From Eriocheir sinensis (lineage: Eukaryota; Arthropoda; Malacostraca; Decapoda; Varunidae), in assembly GCF_024679095.1 (NCBI RefSeq), contig NW_026110535.1, positions 1-64,000 on the forward strand: DNA of 64,000 nucleotides, given 5' to 3'. Position 1 is the first letter of the stretch, and every line of letters starts with the position of its first letter. A model generated the notes under the pieces. The model made no database searches and was not told the DNA's origin. It worked only from the letters and a program-made list of their open reading frames with translations. The position numbers and the translations under genes were made by a program. Of the stretch, positions 1 to 11,240 are shown piece by piece.

Positions 1-290
1 TAGGCCAAGGCAAATCAGCTCCTGTAAACCTAACCCCACCTAACCTCACTACCCATGAACTTATCTAACCTCTTCTTGAATGTGTCTATCGTATTGGCAC
101 TCACAACATGACTGCCAAGCTTGTTCCACTCATCCACCACTCTGTTAGTAAACCAATTCTTGCCCATGTCCTTGTTGAATCTGAACTTATCCAACTTAAA
201 CGTGGCAAACGGATTGATTAAATCACTGAACGCAGGCAGCCTAGTAATGAGCCAACAGGCTTTCTGCTGCCTGCTAGTCCATGTTTCCAT
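1..290 (-). pseudogene. LINE ORF2 C-terminal tail (CR1/L2-like family 1)
   Basis: Reading leftwards, this encodes the last part of a non-LTR retrotransposon ORF2. The stretch FKLDKFRFNKDMGKNWFTNR, followed by VVDEWNKLGSHVVSANTIDT and FKKRLDKFM, is the usual C-terminal tail found after the reverse transcriptase in CR1/L2-type LINEs. The family match begins about 30 residues after the first ATG; the earlier residues are unclear. The reading frame closes near position 30 and 3' UTR-like sequence (ACAGGAGCTG) runs to the window edge. Related tails lie at 38160-38372 (+) and 41591-41780 (-). Endonuclease and RT are absent, so this is a 5'-truncated dead copy. Confidence 0.75.
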
Positions 291-920
291 GTTTCCTCCT
301 CCTCCTCCTCCTCCTCCTCTTCCACCTCCTCCTCCACTTCCTATTCCTCCACCTCATCTCCTCCACCCCTACCAATATCAATATTAACTCCACCACCTCT
401 ACAACCACCACCACTGCCTCCTCCTCCTCCTCCTCCTCCTCCTCCTGCTCCACTTCAGTGTCTTCAAAATTCGTGGCTTCATTTATCAGATATGAGGGGT
501 GTCTGGCTGATGGCTTTGGTGATAGTGGTGGTGGTGGTGAAGGTGAAGGTGATGGTGATGGTGAAGGTGATGGTGATGGTGATGGTGGTGGTGGTGATGG
601 TGGTGGTGGTGGTGATGGTGGTGGTGGTGGTGACTGAGGTAATGGTGGTGATTAGGTAGGAGATAGTGGTGGTGGTGGTAACTGGGAGAAGAGGTGATAG
701 TAGTAGTGGTGATTGGAAGGGATCATAGTTGTACTAGTAGTAGTAGTAGTAGTAGTAGTAGGAGGAGGAGGAGGAGGAGGGGGGGAGGGGGTCATGATAT
801 CCGCTAACGCCTCTAGTATGGCCGGCAGCACACGAGGAGGAGGAGGAGGAGGAGGAAGAGAAGTGGGAGAAGGAGGAACAAAAGGAAGGGGAGGAGGAGG
901 GGGAGGAGCACCTACAACTC
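291..920. repeat. Compound trinucleotide microsatellite field
   Basis: Consecutive imperfect tracts: (TCC)n at about 296-355 and 418-446, (GGT/GAT)n at 524-637, (AGT)n at 733-760 running into (AGG)n, and a further (GGA)n at 834-905. Open frames here code only for homopolymers of Pro, Gly, Ser or Val and are not genes. Confidence 0.95.
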
Positions 921-1157
921 ATTAAATATGCAGGCGGCGCCGTGGAAAGTTTAATTAATTCCCGAAAGTTGAAGAAACAACGTTAGGCTCAAGAACAATT
1001 GACATATGTGAGCGAGTTTTCCGTAACTGAATCAGGAGGCGAGGCGTTAACACACATCCCGGGCATTCTTGGGAAACTAAGCTCATGAAAATAACAAGAC
1101 TGAAGTTTGACGTTATTAGAAGGTAGTAGGAGCAACAGTAGACTTGGTAGGACTGCT
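921..1157. other. Unannotated, contains one copy of a TTTGACGTTATT repeat
   Basis: No coding signal. The segment from about 1109 (GTTTGACGTTATT, then GTAGTAGGAGCAACAGTAGA) is one copy of a degenerate repeat that recurs at 1930-2170. Confidence 0.5.
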
Positions 1158-1560
1158 TTATGATCTTAGATTGCTTAGACGCATGTCATTAAACGTATCC
1201 CATTATTTTCCAAGGCCACAGAGAAGATTAACCGGGTTGTATGATCTTACGTTACTTACGCGCATATTACCAAACGTATCGGCCTCCCATTACGACTGTT
1301 TCCCAAGGACTCAGAGATGATTAACTGGGTTGTATGATCTTATGTTACTTACGCGCATATTACTAAACGTATCGGGCTCCCATTACGAATATTTCCCGAG
1401 GACTCAGAGAATATTAACCGGGTTTTCATGAGTGATTTTCCCGTTCAAGATGCATAAGTCGTGTAAAACTATCACTGGGATCACTAAACAGTCCATGAAA
1501 AGCCCAGCAGAGGCTTTTCAAACAGGCGAACTGAGGCGCCGAGTGGTTAAAAAATACGGG
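1158..1560 (+). mobile_element. MITE-like repeat with three ~95-bp tandem units
   Basis: Three imperfect head-to-tail units begin near 1158, 1238 and 1331. Each starts with ATGATCTTA, contains an AAACGTATC motif and ends in ATTAACYGGGTT. They run into a segment (GGTTTTCATGAGTGATTTTC and GGCTTTTCAAACAGGCGA) that recurs at 11105-11240, 23630-24005 and 41400-41578. It is non-coding, and its dispersed copies point to a non-autonomous element. Confidence 0.65.
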
Positions 1561-2210
1561 CTTTATACTTTTTCAACCTGGGGTTTCTTACTCAGTACAA
1601 TTACCCAGTGGTACATTTGCACTTTCCAGGGGGTACATTGGGTCCGAGAGAATAACCACTACTGTACAATACATGGTGTTGTAATCTGCATTCAAATTGC
1701 ACTATGTCGTGGGGTTTTTTTTTCTCAATTTCCTCATTTTAGTAAGCAAAACTGTTATTTAAATTATATTATCAGTCCACACATACATATTTCATTATAA
1801 AGTAATATCAAAATATTACAATTTCATCGTTTTATTATCCTAAATTTTTAGGGGTACACGGGAACCTATAAAAATGCACAAGGGGTACAGAGGAGCAAAA
1901 AGGTTGGGAACCCCTGATCCACACTCTACACCAGCCTTCGTTATTAAGAGGAAGCAACAGTAGACTTCGTAGGACTTGCATGAAAACAGTAAATATCTAA
2001 GTTTGACGTTATTGAAGAAGTAGAGGCAATAGTAAACGTGGTAAGATTTATTTGAAAACAACAATACAGTTAAGTCTGACGTTGTTATAGCAGCAATTTG
2101 ACGTTATTTAGGAAGTAGTAGGAGCAATAGTAGAGTTGGTAAGACGTTTAATATGATCTTAGGATAGTAACCTTATGGATTTTGAAGGAAGGATAACTCG
2201 ACAGTGATAT
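1561..2210. repeat. AT-rich spacer with degenerate ~65-bp GACGTTATT repeats
   Basis: Positions 1561-1930 are AT-rich with nothing recognisable. From about 1930 to 2170 three or more degenerate units carry GACGTTATT followed by AAGTAGTAGGAGCAATAGTA and TTGGTAAGAC, the same repeat seen at 1109. Confidence 0.55.
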
Positions 2211-2515
<305 letters not shown>

Positions 2516-2574
2516 TATCGGTAAAAATATAAATACGGATTGATCATTTTAGCACCGGTAAATTCAAAACGACT

Positions 2575-2575
<1 letters not shown>

Positions 2576-2632
<57 letters not shown>
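2576..2632. repeat. (CA)n microsatellite
   Basis: An almost perfect CA dinucleotide tract of about 57 bp. Confidence 0.98.
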
Positions 2633-2633
<1 letters not shown>

Positions 2634-2804
2634 AGCGGATCAAGAGACCAAGACAAGCGAGACAAGACACACATTAAATAATACACAAATTTCAACCTGA
2701 GCGAATATATTTTTCTCGTGTAAGCTCTCGCGGAGTGGGGGGAAGCGGAAGAGGAGGAGGAAGGAGGGGAGGGGATGTAGCAGGTGGTATGTGGTAGGTG
2801 GAAA

Positions 2805-2806
<2 letters not shown>

Positions 2807-2850
<44 letters not shown>

Positions 2851-2867
2851 AACCCCCCCCCCCCCCC
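2807..2867. repeat. (CA)n plus poly-C tract
   Basis: CA repeats with two interruptions, followed by a run of 15 C at about 2853-2867. Confidence 0.95.
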
Positions 2868-3059
2868 AACACATACACAAACACACGTACATCAGTTCGC
2901 AAAATTCACCGACTAGACTAGACTGGCGGCGGCATCAGATAAAACAACAACAAAATAATGGTAAAAATCAACACCAAACAGCGTGACCCGAACGGACGCT
3001 TGAAGGCCTGACTGACGCGGCGACAAAAATATCAAACGAGAAAATGTGACGCGGAGATT

Positions 3060-4275
3060 CTGGCAGGGCGGGGGGGGGGGGGAGCAGATGGGCCGAGACT
3101 CGAGAGAAAGGACTGGAGGAGAGAAACAAAGGAGAAGGTAGTGAGCGGCGGTACTGTATAGGAGCGGCGGCGTGAAGGTGTGTCAAAAGGAAGAGCGAGA
3201 GGCGAGGCGAAACAAGGAAGAAGTGTGAGCGAGGCTGTACTGTATGACGTGACGAGAGAAAGGACTGGAGGCGAGAAACAAGGGGCAAGGTATAGTGTGC
3301 GGCGGTACTGTGGGAGCGGCGGCGGGATGCAGATGTGTTGATAGGAAGGGCGGAAGGCGGAAACATGGCAGAAGAGGTGTAAGGTATGATGTGAGGCGGG
3401 AAAGGAATGGAGGCGAGAAACAAGGGACAAGGTATAGTGTGCGCCGGTACTGTGGGAGCGGTGGAGTGATGCAGATGTGTGGAAGGGCGGAAGGCGGAAA
3501 CACGGTAGGAGAGGAGGCGGCAGGAAGCGTTACTGTATGAGGAGCAGTGGCGCCGTGATATGTGAGGAGAGAAAGGGCGGGAGGCAAGGGAGAAGAAAGC
3601 AGCGTGCGGGGGTACTGAAGCAGGCGCGGAGAGGAGTGAAACAGTGTTGGGAGATAGGGCAGAAGGCGAGGCGAAGCAAAGCAGGCGGCGGCGTGAGGCG
3701 GCACTGTAGGAGCATAAGTGTCTGGAGATAGGGCGTTAGACAAGGCGAAGTAAGGGAGAAAGCAGCGGGAGGAGGTACTGTAGGAGCGGCGGCGGCGGCG
3801 GCGTGAGAGAAGTGACGAGAGAACGCGCGGGAGGCGAGGCGAGCAGCAAGAGGAGTGTGGCGGTACTGCAGAAGGCGCCGAGAGGAATGAAGTAGGTGTG
3901 TTGAGAGAGTGGGCGGGAGGCGAGGCGAGGAAGAGGAGTGTGGCGGTACTGCAGAAGGCGCCGAGAGGAATGAAGTAGGTGTGTTGAGAGAGTGGGCGGG
4001 AGGCGAGGCGAGGAAGAGGAGTGTGGCGGTACTGCAGAAGGCGCCGAGAGGAATGAAGTAGGTGTGTTGAGAGAGTGGGCGGGAGGCGAGGCGAGGAAGA
4101 GGAGTGTGGCGGTACTGCAGAAGGCGCCGAGAGGAATGAAGTAGACGTGTTGAGAGAACGGGCGGAAGGCGAGGCGAGGAAGAGGAGTGTGGCGGTACTG
4201 CAGAAGGCGCCGAGAGGAATGAAGTAGGTGTGTTGAGAGAAGGCGCAGGAGGCGAGGCGAGGAAAGGCAAAAGAT
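3060..4275. repeat. 83-bp minisatellite (core 3859-4275, degenerate flank 3060-3858)
   Basis: The core has five units with starts of GGCGGTACTGCAG at 3859, 3942, 4025, 4108 and 4191, exactly 83 bp apart. To the left, related but diverged units contain GGCGGTACTGT with GGAGCGGCGG and AGGCGAGAAACAAGG. The period is not a multiple of three, so the long minus-strand frames (up to 377 codons) merely cycle through all phases. They lack any domain and I do not call them genes. Confidence 0.95.
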
Positions 4276-4740
4276 GGCTTGAGGCAGGACTGTAAGACCT
4301 CAAGTTTGTCCGTCATGTCACAATAGGAGCAGTGGTTAGCGGGCTTTTTTTCTACAATTTCTTTGCTTCCTTTGTTGTGAAAAAAAAAAAAATGGGCGTG
4401 GTAAGGTGAGGTTAGGGAACTTGGGCTGGGATGACTTCGGTATGGTTAGACTGTTTTTCACAATAGAATTTCACTCAAACAAGTGAATCAGACACAACCG
4501 AAATATTACCAGTGTGTGTATGAATGAATACAAAGATAAGCACATACTTTGATTTAACTGTAGGATGTCTCGTGGATCATTAATAAATAAAAACAAAACA
4601 TCTGGATAGGCTACTCTTTAGCCCGTTACCGGCTATGGCTGCCAAAAAAGTCCCTCCGCCAAGTTTGTACCCCCCATTTGGTGATTGTCAGGTGCGCCTA
4701 TTGGACTGGGATAAGTTCTCCGACGTTCCTTGATGACTGG
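4276..4740. other. Unannotated spacer, with a fragment of a dispersed A-rich repeat
   Basis: Around 4325-4395 there is an inverted-looking copy of an A/T-rich dispersed repeat (GGAGCAGTGGTTAGCGGGC, then oligo-T and oligo-A), related to 15190-15620 and 17725-17795. Nothing else is recognisable. Confidence 0.4.
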
Positions 4741-5135
4741 CACTCCGGTAAGGCAAGGTAAGGTACGGAAAGGCAAGGCAAGGCATGGCAAGGCAAGGCA
4801 AGGTAAGGTAAATTCAAGTAAGGTATGATGAGATAAGGTAAGGTAGAGTAACGTAAGGGAACATAAGTTAAGGTAAGGTAATATAACGTAAAGTAAGGTA
4901 ACGTATGGTAAGGTAAGGTAACGGAAGATAAGGCAAGTTAAGGTAATGGTAGGCAGAGTATCGTAAAGTAAGGTAAGGAGCGTAAGGTAAAGTAACGTAA
5001 CAAAGTAAGGTAAGGTAAGGAGCGTAAGGCAAAGTAACGTAACATAAAGCAAGGTAAGGTAAGGTAAGTTAAGGTAAGGCAATATTAAGTAACGTAAGAT
5101 AGCCACGTAACGCAGGGTAAAATAAGGTCAGCTGA
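4740..5135. repeat. Degenerate GGTAA pentamer field
   Basis: About 400 bp built from AAGGT/GGTAA pentamers with single-base variants (AAGGTAAGGTAAGG, AACGTAAG). The pentamer is not the TTAGG telomere unit. The open frame on the minus strand is Leu/Tyr/Thr low complexity. Confidence 0.9.
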
Positions 5136-5179
5136 GTCTTTAAGCGTCAGTTCTGGATTCTGGGGCTCAATGCAAGGAA

Positions 5180-6080
5180 GGTTCCACTCGGTTCATCTCT
5201 ATTCCACTCGGTTCATTTCTGTTCCACTCGGTTCATCTCTATTCCACTCGGTTCATTTCTGTTCCACTCGGTTCATCTCTATTCCACTCGGTTCATCTCT
5301 ATTCCACTCGGTTCATCTCTATTCCACTCGGTTCATCTCTGTTCCACTCGGTTCATCTCTATTCCACTCGGTTCATTTCTGTTCCACTCGGTTCATCTCT
5401 ATTCCACTCGGTTCATCTTCTATTCCACTCAGTTCATCTCATTCACTCATTTTGGTTCCTCAGTTCATCTCTTATCCCACTCGGTTCATGTCTGTTCCAC
5501 TCGGTTCATCTCTATTCCACTCGGTTCATTTCTGTTCCACTCGGTTCATCTCTATTCCACTTGTTCATCTCACTCGGTTCATCTCTGTTCCACTCGGTTC
5601 ATCTCATTCCACTCGGTTCATCTCTATTCCACTCGGTTCATCTCTATTCCACTCAGTTCATTTCTGTTCCACTCGGTTCATCTCTATTCCACTCGGTTCA
5701 TCTCTATTCCACTCAGTTCATATGTTCCATTCGGTTCATCTCTATTCCACTCGGTTCATTTCTGTTCCACTCGGTTCATCTCTATTCCATTCGGTTCATC
5801 TCTATTCCACTCGGTTCATCTCTATTCCAACGGTGTCTATTTCTTGTTCCACTCGGTTCACCCCTATTCCACTTGCCCATATTTCCTGTACCACCTGACC
5901 ATTTCCTGTTCCACCTGGTTCATTCGGTTCCATCAAGTTCATCTGATCCACTCGGTCATCTCTATTCACTCCCCGTTCCTTATGTTCCATCAGTTCTATT
6001 CCACTCGGTTTCATTTCTGTTCCACTGGTTCATCTCTATTCCATTCGGTTCATCTCTATTCCACTCAGTGAAGCGCCTAT
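5180..6080. repeat. 20-bp minisatellite, about 40-45 copies
   Basis: The tandem unit CACTCGGTTCATCTCTATTC alternates T/C and G/A at two positions. Units are regular to about 5410, then show small indels and become degenerate by 5840-6080. Three units equal 60 bp, so all three plus-strand phases stay open, giving a periodic 20-residue peptide that is not a credible gene. Confidence 0.97.
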
Positions 6081-6595
6081 TCGCTCAAACATTCATAATT
6101 CCTTCCTCTCTCTTATTTGCGGCTGATAATCTGAAACTATTATAATTTCTGTTTGTTTTTCGCTCAGTTCGAAACTCTGACGTGAAAGGTTTCATTTTGG
6201 TACCATTCAGGGAAAATATTTCAGTTCCATCACAGTGGCAAAGAATTTTTTCTCCGCCTGAAGCTTGGAGTGTATGACTTAGATATTAATTGCTTCCTTA
6301 AGTCTTGCTCCATGATAATTGAAACTATTATCATTTTTTTTTTTTCTGCTCTCTCTGAAACACATTGTCTCACTTTTTCGGCCACATCCGCTTTGAATTT
6401 TTTATACTTTTTCTTTTCAGCATTTTGTATAATTAATTGCTCCAACGTCTTGCTCCTCATTTTCCCTCTCTCCATTGTCTCACTTGCAGCCCACATCCAC
6501 TTTTTATGCTTTTATTTTCAGCATTTTGGCTTGTACCAGTCCATTTAATTTTAGTTTCTGTTTTACTCTTCTTCTACAGATGAGATATCTTCTCT
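6081..6595. other. AT-rich spacer with a ~110-bp partial tandem duplication
   Basis: CATTGTCTCACTT, a CCACATCCRCTTT motif and TTTTCAGCATTTTG occur at 6363-6435 and again at 6473-6530. No domain is recognisable in the short open frames on either strand. Confidence 0.5.
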
Positions 6596-6596
6596 A

Positions 6597-7102
6597 AGGG
6601 CCCGTATTCTCAAACAGTTCCGGGACGGTGGCTGAGTGGTTATGTGCCAGCGCGGAGTCCAGGAGGACCCGCGTTCGCGTCCCGCCCGCCGCCACAAGCT
6701 GGGAATTTTCCAGTCACTGCCGGGTGGCCTAAGCATCACCTAACATGCTGTCCTGAAGACCACCTTCAACCCGGACTCTAGATTCTCTAAAAAGTGGATC
6801 AAGATGAGCTCTGGGGGCAGCATGAGCTAAGCAAGATGGCGCCATTATAAACACGTGCCTGCGCTTATAATAGGCTAGGGAGCCGAATTCATCGGAAGCC
6901 CCACCAAGAAAGCCTGCCAACCGGTGACGGAGAAACGTAAAAAATATAAATAAATAACTGATATGGGTGTCGTAGAGGTTGTGTTAGTATACCCTGGATA
7001 GTTGTGGCGAGCCTAGAAAGTGATACTTTAACAAGGCTTCTCGTTAGTGGCCTTTGGATACATTTACTGTGAGGGCCGAAAGCGTCTGAGAACACGGGCC
7101 AG
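6597..7102. mobile_element. MITE (CGTATTCTCA family) interrupted by a SINE
   Basis: The left end GGCCCGTATTCTCAAACAG (6599 on) and the right end, reading inward on the minus strand as GGCCCGTGTTCTCAGACGC (ending 7100), form terminal inverted repeats. Internal sequence (GTAGAGGTTGTGTTAGTAT, then AACAAGGCTTCT) matches other copies at 39.5 kb and 41.8-42.3 kb. The left and right parts are separated by a tRNA-derived SINE at 6625-6957, so the SINE inserted after the MITE. Confidence 0.75.
6625..6957 (+). mobile_element. tRNA-derived SINE, family alpha, copy 1
   Basis: The 5' head has an A-box-like TGGCTGAGTGGTTA and a B-box-like GCGTTCGCGTCCC about 45 bp apart, as in RNA polymerase III promoters of tRNA-derived SINEs. 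The body shares CTGTCCTGAAGAC, CTCTAGATTC and GATGAGCTCTGGGG with the copy at 9425-9757. It ends in an A/T-rich tail (AAAAAATATAAATAAATAA). The tRNA cloverleaf is not maintained, so this is not called a tRNA gene. Confidence 0.8.
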
Positions 7103-7400
7103 AATTTTACATTTTTCCCATCCTTCCGTCCGCACCCATTCGACCTCGGCGCCAATCCACCAGGGATGGAGTATTCATATTCGGTATTCGTATATATTCA
7201 GACTTTCGAACTCTGAGGTATTCATGCATTGGTATCCTGAATACTTAACTCTTGCATTCCTCCATCCTTGCCATCCACGTGCATGTCATACCTTCTTATC
7301 CGGCGTTCCATATCCTCGCCTGTGCTTTACGAGATATTTTTTTCACTCAGTTTCTCCGTCAGCAACAACTGAATAGACCTATCGAATAAAACTAAACCTT
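7103..7400. other. Unannotated spacer
   Basis: No domain or repeat is recognisable. The open frame through 7047-7376 has no family signature. Confidence 0.4.
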
Positions 7401-7402
7401 AA

Positions 7403-7500
7403 TTTCCTCCGTGGTGCAGTGGTTAGTACAGGCACTACGAATCCGTGAGTCAGGGGTCGGAATCAACAACTTAACCTTTACCATACTTTCCGTGGCACTT
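7403..7500 (+). mobile_element. tRNA-derived SINE head, family beta fragment
   Basis: GTGGTGCAGTGGTTAG (A-box-like) and GGGGTCGGAATC (degenerate B-box) resemble the better copy at 40445-40600. The tail common to that family is not clear here. Confidence 0.55.
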
Positions 7501-7594
7501 ATGGGATTTCATGGCCAATATAAGAGGATAAAGTTTACGATTAAGATGGCAACAGAATTATCTCAAGAAAAGTATCTAGAACTAATGTGTATTG

Positions 7595-7706
<112 letters not shown>

Positions 7707-8084
7707 AAAATAAGAAATAAGAATAAAGAAAGGTAGAAAGTGGTAAAAAAATAAAGTAAAGTAAAAATGGTAAGAAACAAATAGAAATAAAAAGGAAAAA
7801 CTAGAAAACCAAAAAATAGGAAAAGGTAAGAAGCGAAAAAACTAAGACCTCTTAAAACTAAAACTAACAAAAAACACTAAAACTATAAACACTAAAAATA
7901 AAAAAGTAAAAAATAAATATATAAAACAAAAAATAATGGAGATATAAAAAACAATAAACTGTAAAAGTAAAAAACTAAGAAAAAACTAAGAAAAATATAA
8001 GATAATAACTAGAGGAAGAGAAAAAGAAATGCAAGTAGGAGCAAACGGAGGGAGAGAGGCGTCAGTGACAACCACTGGAAGGCG

Positions 8085-8090
<6 letters not shown>

Positions 8091-8140
<50 letters not shown>

Positions 8141-8227
8141 TCGTATAGTAATCGAAATGCAGTAACTGACAACTATCAATATTCTTTTTTCTTTTTAAAT
8201 TATCATCAGTAATATATATATTTCTCA

Positions 8228-8255
<28 letters not shown>
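8091..8255. repeat. (CT)n and (CA)n microsatellites
   Basis: (CT)n occupies 8091-8138 and (CA)n 8229-8255. Confidence 0.95.
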
Positions 8256-8258
<3 letters not shown>

Positions 8259-9148
8259 GAAGCCAGACCAGGGGACACGACCTCCTGAAGCGTTCTCTCG
8301 CTTCCCCTGTAAAGAACACGTGCGAGAGAGATCATGGCTTATTATTTGAAACATTTCGTCGAACACAAATATCTTGACAAGGCTGTAGAGAGTTTTAGAT
8401 TTGTGAGTAAAGCTGATGATCCTGTTGGTAGTCTGACCCTTCTTCCAGCCTGAAGGAACCTAAGGGGAAACACCTATTAGAATTCCTGATTGATCCTTTG
8501 ACTCTTTTGGAAATGGTTGAGGAAGCGAAAAGGTCTTTCTAATACTGATCTTGGAATTACAGGAATTGATGGGGAGACAGAAGAAAATGAGAGAATAAAC
8601 AGAACGAAAGCAAAGTGACAGGAAAGAGGCTAATACAGAGACGAGCAAATGTAAAGAGTACACCAAGAAGAAAGGGAAAAGAATAAGCAAAAGGAAACAT
8701 ACACATGCAACAAGTAGAATGCCTGAGGCCATCCATTGCTGTTAGCTGTCAGTTATTATGGCTGATGAAGTTACTGACAAGCTGAAGACAGAAACACAAT
8801 GAAACAAGACAAGGAGAGCAAAAGAAAGGGATGAGAGAAAAGGAGGAAAGAACAACATGTACACAAGAAAAGGGATGATAAATGATGATGGAAGAGGAGA
8901 AAGATGGAATCTGCAGTAACAGGACAAAAGCACAAATGCAAGAACAAGAAGGAGAAAAGAACAATGCAAGAAGGAAGAAAAGGAGCCATATAAGGAAGAA
9001 AAGTGGACATGCAAAAAAAAAAGAGAAGAAAAGGAACGAACACAAAGAAAAGGTATGCAAGTGGCTGAGGAAGAGACAGGAATGGAGAGCTGATTACACT
9101 CCTGAGGCGAAGGAAATATACAGGATGGTTACGCAAGGAGCGAGTTTA

Positions 9149-9152
<4 letters not shown>
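8256..9152. other. Unannotated, purine-rich spacer
   Basis: From about 8570 the plus strand is strongly A/G-rich, giving Phe/Leu/Ser-rich frames on the minus strand and Lys/Glu-rich frames on the plus strand. No conserved motif is visible. Confidence 0.45.
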
Positions 9153-9246
<94 letters not shown>

Positions 9247-9263
9247 CGAGAGAGAGAGAGAGA
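9153..9263. repeat. (GA)n microsatellite with short interruptions
   Basis: A GA tract of about 110 bp broken near 9229 and 9247. Confidence 0.95.
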
Positions 9264-9424
9264 CCAACCTCACCATACCTTCAATTTCTTCCATATCTTC
9301 CAGGGCCTATCTCCCCATCTTTCTACTCTAAGAAAAAGAGGAGAGAAAACAATTAATAAGAGGCAGAAAAGAATTAAATGATCTATATTAATAACAACAA
9401 TATAATTTGGGGTTGAAGTTTATG

Positions 9425-9756
9425 GAGAGGCGGTGGCTGAGTGGTTAGCTGTGCGGGCACGGCGTCCAGGAGGACGTGGAGGCGTCCTGCACTGCTGCCA
9501 CAGCTTGGAACTCAGTCACTGCCGCGTGGCTGAGGATCAGCCCATGCTGTCCTGAAGACTGACGCCAACCTGTACCTCTAGATTCCCTCTCTCTCAACAA
9601 GAGGATCAGAGATGAGCTCTGGGGAGGAATGATAAAAGAGGGTGCCATTTTCATAAACACTCTGTTTGTTATAACGGGCTGAGCTGATCCACCATAGCAT
9701 TCACTCTCAGCCAACGTGTGAAAATAAGAACATACAAGAACCGATGCTGGGCAACT

Positions 9757-9791
<35 letters not shown>

Positions 9792-9803
9792 CACACACAC
9801 ACA
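9425..9803 (+). mobile_element. tRNA-derived SINE, family alpha, copy 2, ending in (CA)n
   Basis: GCGGTGGCTGAGTGGTTAGC is the A-box region, and the body repeats CTGTCCTGAAGAC, CTCTAGATTC and GATGAGCTCTGGGG from the copy at 6625. The B-box region is changed (GGCGTCCTGCAC). The 3' side runs into a (CA)n tract at 9758-9803. Confidence 0.75.
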
Positions 9804-10174
9804 ATAAATAAGTAACTGATCAAAGTAACTAAAGAATGGACACAGACACAGCCAGACGCACAGGGACAGAGCTGCAGGAGGTCACCATAATTCTTCCTAG
9901 GACTTAACGAGATAAGGGCGTAAGGGTCGGGGAGGAGGTAGGGCTAAGAAGGCGAAGGGATGAGGCGAGCCGGTCAAGAGGCAAATGGTGGCGCTATTGG
10001 TTGCTGAGTGATGTGTTGTTCATAGGGGAGGAGAGTCTACAAGAACACATGAACTAAAGCAAGACAGGAAGAACAGAACACTAGGAAGAACAGAAACCAA
10101 ACAAAGACAGGAAAACAGATGAGGAGTGGTCATGGCAGGCTGGCGTGCTGTCTGCGGCCTCTCGTGACAGGGTG

Positions 10175-10215
<41 letters not shown>

Positions 10216-10700
10216 TAAGTAACTGACTGAATGGCTCACAGACACACAGCCAGACGCACAGGGACAGAGCGGCAGGAGGTCACCATAATTCTTCCTCTAG
10301 ACTAACGGGACAAAGGGGCAAGGGGTCGGGAAGGTAAAGGCAGGTAAGTATATGGAGTGTGATGAGGCGAGTCAAGTCGGGGCGAGGTAAATGGTCGGCA
10401 CTGGATGGTTCAATGGGACGAGTTTTGAGCCGACCATGAGTTGACCTCCTTTTTCTTGGGCTGGTTGCTGAGTGACGTGTTGTCTGCAGGGAGGGAAGGA
10501 GACTACTAAGAACATGAACTAAAGCAAAGACAGGGAAGAACAGGAACTACTAGGAAGAACAGGAACTCATACAAAGACAGGAAAGAACAGTATATGAGGG
10601 ACTAATACAAAACGGGTGATGGGGTTAGATAGGGTGAGTCGGGGCTGGAAGGCTGGCGTGCTGTCTGCGGGCCTCTCGTGACGGGGTGAGCCACGTAAGG
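9804..10700. repeat. Tandem segmental duplication, two ~430-480 bp units
   Basis: Unit 1 (about 9804-10212) and unit 2 (about 10212-10700) share, in order, ATAAGTAACTGA, CCAGACGCACAGGGACAGAG, GGAGGTCACCATAATTCTTC, GGTTGCTGAGTGA, GAACTAAAGCAA, CTGGCGTGCTGTCTGCGG and CTCTCGTGAC. Unit 1 ends in (CA)n at 10176-10211. No coding potential is evident. Confidence 0.85.
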
Positions 10701-10734
10701 TGAAGAAGCGTATTAGCCCAGAGGAGCAGTGTGA

Positions 10735-10835
10735 GGACGTGTGTGTGTGTGTTAGTGTGTGCGTGTGTGGGGATGGGAGGGGGACGTATGTGTGCGTGTG
10801 TGTCTTGTTTGGTGTTTTTGAATCAACTATATATC

Positions 10836-10889
<54 letters not shown>

Positions 10890-10958
10890 TGTGTGTGTGT
10901 GTGTGTGTGCTATATTTTGTTTTGAAGTCAATCATCTATCCATCTATCTATTTATCTT

Positions 10959-11010
<52 letters not shown>
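10735..11010. repeat. (GT)n microsatellite cluster
   Basis: Imperfect GT tracts occupy 10735-10802, 10838-10909 and 10961-11009, with a short (CTAT)n-like stretch at 10935-10955. Confidence 0.95.
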
Positions 11011-11012
<2 letters not shown>

Positions 11013-11240
11013 AGATTCACGGTGCAGAAGCCACTAACTCTAGACTCATAACACAACCCATGGAAATACTAACACAACCTCTACGAAAGCCTTAACAAAT
11101 GTGGGTGTGTAAACCCGTTCAAGGAGCAGAAGCCGTCTAAAACTATCACTGGGATCCCAAAACAGTATATGAAAACCAGGAAACTTTTACAAGGGGCTTT
11201 TCAAACAGGCGAATTGAGGCGGCGAGACGCTTAAAACGGG
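11013..11240. mobile_element. MITE fragments (same dispersed family)
   Basis: 11040-11100 reads as the inverse of the family's GTAGAGGTTGTGTTAGTATT segment. 11105-11240 matches the copies at 1430-1560 and 41440-41570 (AAAACTATCACTGGGATC and GGCTTTTCAAACAGGCGAA). Confidence 0.55.

Noticed and set aside
3183..4316. 377-codon minus-strand open frame
   Set aside because: Lies wholly in the 83-bp minisatellite; sequence cycles with the repeat and has no domain.
5170..5898. 242-codon plus-strand open frame
   Set aside because: Product of the stop-free 20-bp minisatellite.
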